IMG/VR virus record: IMGVR_UViG_3300044612_003086
Location: 62,001-126,000 of that record
Strand: one strand, 5' to 3'
DNA length: 64,000 bases
Origin: a virus
The position numbers and the translations under genes are program-made. Under the pieces are notes generated by a model. It had not been told where the DNA came from, ran no database searches, and worked only from the letters and a program-made list of their open reading frames with translations. How positions within the stretch are numbered: the stretch's first letter is position 1; each line of letters begins with the position of its first letter. Positions 59,820 through 64,000 of this stretch are shown in pieces.

Positions 59820-60483
59820 GCGCAAAATCTCCTGTTGCTAGCCCCATTGGGGGAACATCTTTTGTCCATACATTAATGACCATTACTTGCCTTAGTCTAG
59901 ACCCTGCTGGTGTCGTGTTATGTACCACATGGCCGGAATCAAATACTACGAGCCTGTTCCCCTTGTACCTAATCCTCTCTCTTTCATTTGGTGGAGAAGA
60001 CGCGTATGCGGCAAGTACAGATGGCTCCAAGGCCAACGTTGAGCCATCCTCCAACCTTGAGTTGTGGATTTCGAGAAAGCCACCGTCATCATTATCGCAT
60101 CCATACCAAACACAGCCAATCCGCGGTCCGTAAAACGTACCTGTCAACAGATATGCAAATGTATCCTCATCTACATGCTCCCCTATGAACTGACCTGGTT
60201 CGAATGTCCTGGTCCAGTATTCGAAACCAATGACCTCTTCAATCGGAAAAGGTAATCTCTTTTTCCAGATTTCTTTTATAACTAAATGCTTGAGGCTTCT
60301 TGGTTGGCTTTTCCCCCATCCATCCCAAAACATATAGGACGATAGCTCCTTGGAATCCCCGTGATACGAGTTGAGACTTGTCGCTATTTGTTGACCATCT
60401 TCATATTTCGACGCGAAAAAAGTTTCATCGCGCAAGACTTGTTCGTACAATTCTGCCGGAACGCAGTTATCTTCAACGAACAT
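59812..60483 (-). CDS. 2OG-Fe(II) oxygenase, prolyl-4-hydroxylase type
   Basis: 223 residues. Core: GQFIGEHVDEDTFAYLL (HxD), FYGPRIGCVWYGCDNDDGGFLE, DSGHVVHNTTPAGSRLRQVM (distal His and Arg). Shorter than the four paralogues and not closely similar to them. Ends inside the TIGR02466-like gene start. Confidence 0.8.
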   Translation of the reverse strand: MFVEDNCVPAELYEQVLRDETFFASKYEDGQQIATSLNSYHGDSKELSSYMFWDGWGKSQPRSLKHLVIKEIWKKRLPFPIEEVIGFEYWTRTFEPGQFIGEHVDEDTFAYLLTGTFYGPRIGCVWYGCDNDDGGFLEIHNSRLEDGSTLALEPSVLAAYASSPPNERERIRYKGNRLVVFDSGHVVHNTTPAGSRLRQVMVINVWTKDVPPMGLATGDFAHE

Positions 60484-60486
60484 AAT

Positions 60487-61203
60487 TTATAAAAACTTTT
60501 CATTCGGAAATTTACTTCTGAGGTAAGCAAGGTCAAAGTCGAACATCAAAACAAGACGTCTTGATGTACCATCATGTCTTACCGAGTGCTCAAACGGCGG
60601 GCCATCCTTGAAAGCAAGAATCTTGCCTTCTTCCCAACTTTTTGTTTCGTCGCCTACGGTTATTCTACAGTCCTTATCGTTTATTAGGCACAGGTGACTT
60701 CTCATTAGTTGGTCAGAACCAAAATGCGGATTTACTACCGCCCCAGGATGCATTATGCTGAACATTCCGCCAGAACATTGGTTGCTGTCAGCGAACTCAG
60801 CAACTATCGAGTTAAACGTTTTGAATTGTTTCCTAACGTGCTCTAGGTGTGTTTCTAGATTGGCTTTTGTTTTCCACCTCAGTATTTTTTTTACCATTTC
60901 CGTATTTGCCCACTGCTTGGGGTCACTTGCTGGTGGAGTTCCGGCAACCGCTACGTCCCAGGAGCCTGTATAAAGCTTTCGCCTATCCCCTTCCGGCAAG
61001 TCTGATTGTGGATTTTCGTACCTTGCGTGAGAGAGGGTAACATTTGGGGCAGGCAGAGAAACCTTGTTATCGGAGTATGGGTGTTGAGTGTTTTCGTAAA
61101 CGATGTACTCGTCACGTATCTTTTCCCAGTTTTTCTCAATCTGCACACACACGGGCAAGGACCTGATTAATTCATCCCAGAACCTTGGCTGCAAGTCACT
61201 CAT
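60487..61203 (-). CDS. Aspartyl/asparaginyl beta-hydroxylase-like oxygenase
   Basis: 238 residues. The signature is FSIMHPGAVVNPHFGSDQLM, RSHLCLINDKDCRITVGD, WEEGKILAFKDGPPFEHSV (His) and RRLVLMFDFD (Arg). This is the AspH family, which hydroxylates Asp/Asn side chains. N-terminal 120 residues are a less conserved lid region. It adds a third oxygenase subfamily to the block. Confidence 0.85.
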   Translation of the reverse strand: MSDLQPRFWDELIRSLPVCVQIEKNWEKIRDEYIVYENTQHPYSDNKVSLPAPNVTLSHARYENPQSDLPEGDRRKLYTGSWDVAVAGTPPASDPKQWANTEMVKKILRWKTKANLETHLEHVRKQFKTFNSIVAEFADSNQCSGGMFSIMHPGAVVNPHFGSDQLMRSHLCLINDKDCRITVGDETKSWEEGKILAFKDGPPFEHSVRHDGTSRRLVLMFDFDLAYLRSKFPNEKFL

Positions 61204-61239
61204 TTTTTGATACTAACACGTTTCACGTGCTTAAAGATT

Positions 61240-61965
61240 TTAATTTTTAATGAAAACCGTTTGTCCGTATCCGTTGGCCAGGTGGTATGTGTGCCCGTCG
61301 CTGTTTTTAAGAATTTCATGCATGCTTGAATATGGGTGAATATGAAAGTCTTCCCTGTAAAGCTTCGTATTGTGATTGGACATGCCAATCAGTAGAACAC
61401 CACCAGGATTCAGTGATTCAACCAAATCTTTAACAAGTTTGTCATTGCCCACAAGAGACCAACCCCAGCAAATGGCCATGTCAAATGTGTTTTCAGATAT
61501 TTCATTTGGCTCGACGACGCAGTATTCGTTAAGCTCATTGATGCCCGGGCCAGGTAATTCTAGTTCCCCGGCAATATGCTCCAAAAAGAACAATGAGTGA
61601 TTATTCACAAAACACAAGTCTGTGTCTGGAAATTTTGCTTTATACATACTCCAAAGTAGTATTTCTGCATCGACGAATAACAAGGAATTTGGCTTCTTTG
61701 TCATTAGAACTTGTTCTTGAGCGATGTATTCAGCTTCGATTATCGCTGCCCATTCTGGTTCCATTCCCTTAATGAGTTCATAAATCCAGTATGTGTTCAG
61801 TCCTGCTACAGCAACATTTCTCTTGTCAAGATTGATTGATGAAAGCCAGCTTGATACCGCGCTTCCTGCATCGCTCATCAACTGAGCAAAATCAATATTG
61901 TTGCTAAATTGGGTCTTTGATGACTGCTGCGTCACCAGAGCGCTCCTAATTGCAAAATTATCCAT
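61240..61965 (-). CDS. Methyltransferase-like Rossmann protein
   Basis: 241 residues. The C-terminal half shows a class I SAM-methyltransferase-like order: NSLLFVDAEILLW, FDMAICWGWSLVGN, LVKDLVESLNPGGVLLIGMSNH. The usual glycine-rich motif I is replaced by NVAVAGLNTYWIYE, so SAM binding is uncertain. 8-base overlap with the upstream gene. A modifying enzyme working with the oxygenases is possible. Confidence 0.5.
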   Translation of the reverse strand: MDNFAIRSALVTQQSSKTQFSNNIDFAQLMSDAGSAVSSWLSSINLDKRNVAVAGLNTYWIYELIKGMEPEWAAIIEAEYIAQEQVLMTKKPNSLLFVDAEILLWSMYKAKFPDTDLCFVNNHSLFFLEHIAGELELPGPGINELNEYCVVEPNEISENTFDMAICWGWSLVGNDKLVKDLVESLNPGGVLLIGMSNHNTKLYREDFHIHPYSSMHEILKNSDGHTYHLANGYGQTVFIKN

Positions 61966-62266
61966 TTTGGATTACCGCCAATACAACTTGTCTCTGGAAC
62001 CAGAGATGCCTTGCCCTATTTGTTAGTAGAAAATTTCTTTTACGCGTTAAGTCGTAGTATGGTTTTCCCTGTTGGTTAAATGTCGAACTGCTCATGTGAA
62101 ATGACTGTCTCAGACTAAAAAAAATGTCGTCGAACTCGACTTCGGATATTTGATTGAACTCCATACCGGCTATGTACATTATCTTTGCGAGTTCGCGCTC
62201 TATTTCCTGCAAGTGCGAAGCAGCATCGAAGAGAGGCTCTTCACCGTGTTGTCTAGTCTGTTTCAT
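61958..62266 (-). CDS. Small hypothetical protein
   Basis: 102 residues; overlaps both neighbours (14 bases upstream, 8 downstream). Helical (LQEIERELAKIMYIAGMEF) with an aromatic-basic C-terminus (YYDLTRKRNFLLTNRARHLW). No family recognised; translational coupling supports it as real. Confidence 0.6.
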   Translation of the reverse strand: MKQTRQHGEEPLFDAASHLQEIERELAKIMYIAGMEFNQISEVEFDDIFFSLRQSFHMSSSTFNQQGKPYYDLTRKRNFLLTNRARHLWFQRQVVLAVIQNG

Positions 62267-62561
62267 CTGTAAATTCCTCGGTCCAGTCGTCGTTTATATC
62301 AATCGGGTCTTGTCCAAATTGGGACATTGGGTCATTCCCCTGTAGGCGCTCACAAAATAATGCAGCGCCGTCCGGAAGAACGAAAGAAAAAGTTTTTGGG
62401 TTCCAGTGCAAAACATTTTCTGTTCTATCTGGATTGTCCATTGGGTTGGTTATGTCTGGTTCTGATTTTGACTGCTCAGGACAGATGTTGTATTGCCCTG
62501 TAGCGATGGCAGCGTCCACCAGCGGAACATTCCTTTTGATTGGCGGTAAATTCAGCTCCAC
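62253..62561 (-). CDS. Small hypothetical protein
   Basis: 102 residues from a GTG. Pro/Asp/Asn rich, with VLHWNPKTFSFVLPDGAALF and an acidic C-terminus (DINDDWTEEFTDETD). No family recognised. Overlaps the downstream gene by 14 bases. Confidence 0.55.
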   Translation of the reverse strand: MELNLPPIKRNVPLVDAAIATGQYNICPEQSKSEPDITNPMDNPDRTENVLHWNPKTFSFVLPDGAALFCERLQGNDPMSQFGQDPIDINDDWTEEFTDETD

Positions 62562-62571
62562 AATGAAACCA

Positions 62572-62787
62572 CTACGAGAGTCGCTGCAGAGACTCTATTT
62601 GTCTAATCAGATTGTTGAAAGACTTGTATCTTGTTGCGTCTGATTCTGGAGTCTCTGGGTTTTCAAAATTCTCATCAAGTGTTTCTGGATTGACGCCAAG
62701 AGAAAGGGCAAGTACGTATATCGAGTATTCAAGATATTGCTTTGCTTCTTGTCGTGCTTGTTGTTTTTGTTCATCCGAAAGCGCCAT
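62572..62787 (-). CDS. Small helical hypothetical protein
   Basis: 71 residues with a good ribosome site (GGAGAAAATCAAC). Helices QKQQARQEAKQYLEYSIYVLA and FNNLIRQIESLQRL flank an acidic turn. No family recognised. Confidence 0.6.
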   Translation of the reverse strand: MALSDEQKQQARQEAKQYLEYSIYVLALSLGVNPETLDENFENPETPESDATRYKSFNNLIRQIESLQRLS

Positions 62788-62799
62788 GTTGATTTTCTC

Positions 62800-63045
62800 C
62801 TATTTAAGTGTGTCCATTGTCAGATTCGATGCTTGTCTAAAGTGGCCGACTTGGCGCAATAACTTTTCTTTGCGAGTTGGTCTATCAGAATCACGAACAT
62901 TAAGGTTTTCCATAACTTCATCTTCGGATATCTCAAGAGGGTCTATGGCGCTCAGAAGCAATGTATGAATCTGGGCGTTAATCAGCTGCTGATGCAGTCT
63001 AAACCCAGCAGCAATCTTTGCCTGTTTGCTAATCCCAAATTGCAT
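62800..63045 (-). CDS. Small helical hypothetical protein
   Basis: 81 residues: AGFRLHQQLINAQIHTLLLSA, then a charged stretch RDSDRPTRKEKLLRQ. Co-directional with its neighbours, 12 bases before the next gene. No family recognised. Confidence 0.55.
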   Translation of the reverse strand: MQFGISKQAKIAAGFRLHQQLINAQIHTLLLSAIDPLEISEDEVMENLNVRDSDRPTRKEKLLRQVGHFRQASNLTMDTLK

Positions 63046-63051
63046 TTTTGC

Positions 63052-63273
63052 CTACGAGTTAAGTTCATTCAGCTTGCGCTTAATCAGTTTTACTGCATTT
63101 ATTGACTCATTGAGGATTGGGACCTCGAAATTGTGCTCAGCCTCAAGAATAAATGTGTCTGGGTCTATTCCGTGCCCAATCAGTCTTTCAAACAACACCT
63201 TTTCGGCGTCCCTAAGGCTGCGCTCAAATATCCCGCGCTTCTCGTTATTTGTCAATTGAGACGAAAATTCCAT
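63052..63273 (-). CDS. Small hypothetical protein
   Basis: 73 residues from ATG 63273 with GGAG seven bases upstream (a GTG at 63276 is also possible). Contains FERSLRDAEKVLFERLIGHG and a basic C-terminal helix (AVKLIKRKLNEL). No family recognised. Confidence 0.55.
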   Translation of the reverse strand: MEFSSQLTNNEKRGIFERSLRDAEKVLFERLIGHGIDPDTFILEAEHNFEVPILNESINAVKLIKRKLNELNS

Positions 63274-63316
63274 CACCTATCTCCGATTGTGTTGTTTGCT
63301 TTGAATCATACCACCA

Positions 63317-64000
63317 TTATACTATGGGCTCCGAAAGTGCTGGCAGCCCAGCAAATGTTGGGCCTATTTGATTTCCGTCCGCGTCAAGACCTGTCTTAAT
63401 GCCCTTTGTCCAAGTCCATGGGCGTTCGATATTGTTCTGCGACTTGAGTTGACCATATTTTGACCTTGCCTCCACCAGCTCCTTATCGTCCCATAGTGTC
63501 ACTACCTCGAATTCTGCGTCTTTAATGATTTGAGGCGAGTAGATGTTAAAAAAACACAAAGGCGAACCGGCTGGGAAAACTACTTCCTGATTTTCTTTTG
63601 TTATCTTCCAGTTCATTTGAACTTCGTCAGGCCACCACCACGAAGGAATCGTTGCTGACAGCCCGACAGCGCCGTCTATAAAGTAATTTGGAGAGCCCGA
63701 AATCCAAGTCTCATACCCTGGCTCGGTGTTTATAATCCATCCCATGTGTAGGGAAATGGTTCCTATTATTGATGATGTGGCTTGCTTTCTGCCGCTTTTA
63801 GTAAATTCGCCTGCAAGTATTTCGGGGGGAGTGTTTCCGCCGGACCATTTAATTACAAGGTCCTCCTCCATCTGCACTTCCCATCCCATTACATTCGCCA
63901 CGGAGACTGGCATGCATTGATAAGCGTGTTTTTTATGTGTCTCGTCCATCCAGTCTCTCTTTAATCTTGACTGAACTATCCGAGGTGGATTTGGGTCTGT
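63317..64000 (-). CDS. DUF6065-like protein, 5' end beyond right edge
   Basis: At least 227 residues; the frame is open to position 64000 and the part before the ATG at 63949 (PPRIVQSRLKRDW) continues the family pattern, so the true start is outside. RDWMDETHKKHAYQCMPVSV, NVMGWEV, GTISLHMGWII and SWWWPDEVQMNWKI resemble proteins annotated DUF6065, whose role is unknown to me. The C-terminus is polar (FAGLPALSEPIV). Family match from memory only. Confidence 0.6.
   Translation of the reverse strand, partial: TDPNPPRIVQSRLKRDWMDETHKKHAYQCMPVSVANVMGWEVQMEEDLVIKWSGGNTPPEILAGEFTKSGRKQATSSIIGTISLHMGWIINTEPGYETWISGSPNYFIDGAVGLSATIPSWWWPDEVQMNWKITKENQEVVFPAGSPLCFFNIYSPQIIKDAEFEVVTLWDDKELVEARSKYGQLKSQNNIERPWTWTKGIKTGLDADGNQIGPTFAGLPALSEPIV

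Noticed and set aside
1-64000. Prophage or temperate signs (integrase, repressor, att sites)
   Set aside because: None seen in this window; absence here does not exclude them elsewhere in the genome.

Overview
The window is part of the genome of a contractile-tailed (myovirus-type) double-stranded DNA bacteriophage. It carries a terminase, an HK97-type portal, a prohead protease, a tail sheath and tube, a tape measure, a gp25/J-type baseplate and tail fibres. The Rad52-like annealer with its RecB/Cas4-like nuclease, the RuvC-like resolvase and the ParB-like/PAPS-reductase-like genes are gene types often seen in phages of Actinobacteria. The moderate GC content would suit an aquatic host. This host guess is an inference; no host marker, integrase, tRNA or CRISPR array was found.

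Layout. (1) 1-24193, minus strand: small membrane protein, portal, a 2954-residue polyprotein that starts with a prohead protease, an acidic 540-residue protein, a 2458-residue multidomain protein, and a run of small and medium head-associated proteins that continues past the left edge. (2) 24256-28598, plus strand: large terminase and a recombination cassette (Rad52-like annealer, PD-(D/E)XK nuclease, HNH protein). (3) 28595-29917, minus strand: two unassigned genes. (4) 29918-30321: a non-coding stretch with a strong hairpin and a candidate structured RNA that ends in a terminator. (5) 30322-34596, plus strand: RuvC-like resolvase, a ParB-like / PAPS-reductase-like / ParB-like trio and a very basic protein. 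(6) 35089-53880, plus strand: connector, neck, sheath, tube, frameshifted tail chaperone, tape measure, baseplate and fibres. (7) 53873-64000: a dense accessory block, mostly minus strand, with overlapping genes. It holds seven predicted 2-oxoglutarate/Fe(II) oxygenases of several families, a glutathione-peroxidase-like protein without the peroxidatic cysteine, an NAD(P)-binding dehydrogenase-like protein and a methyltransferase-like protein.

The most striking feature is the head module. The prohead protease is the N-terminus of a giant chain that also contains a helix-turn-helix segment, an ArdC-like plus zinc-metallopeptidase region and a complete UvrD/Rep-type helicase. A short [L/M]SSG motif, usually after a basic residue, recurs at the borders of these domains. 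It also occurs in the neighbouring 2458-residue protein, which has a HEFSH metallopeptidase site, a degenerate ADP-ribosyltransferase-like segment and a ParB-like segment. I infer a virion-packaged effector polyprotein that is cut by its own maturation protease at LSSG sites. The other notable item is the roughly 150-nt structured RNA in front of the resolvase operon. No major capsid protein was recognised; it may lie left of the window.
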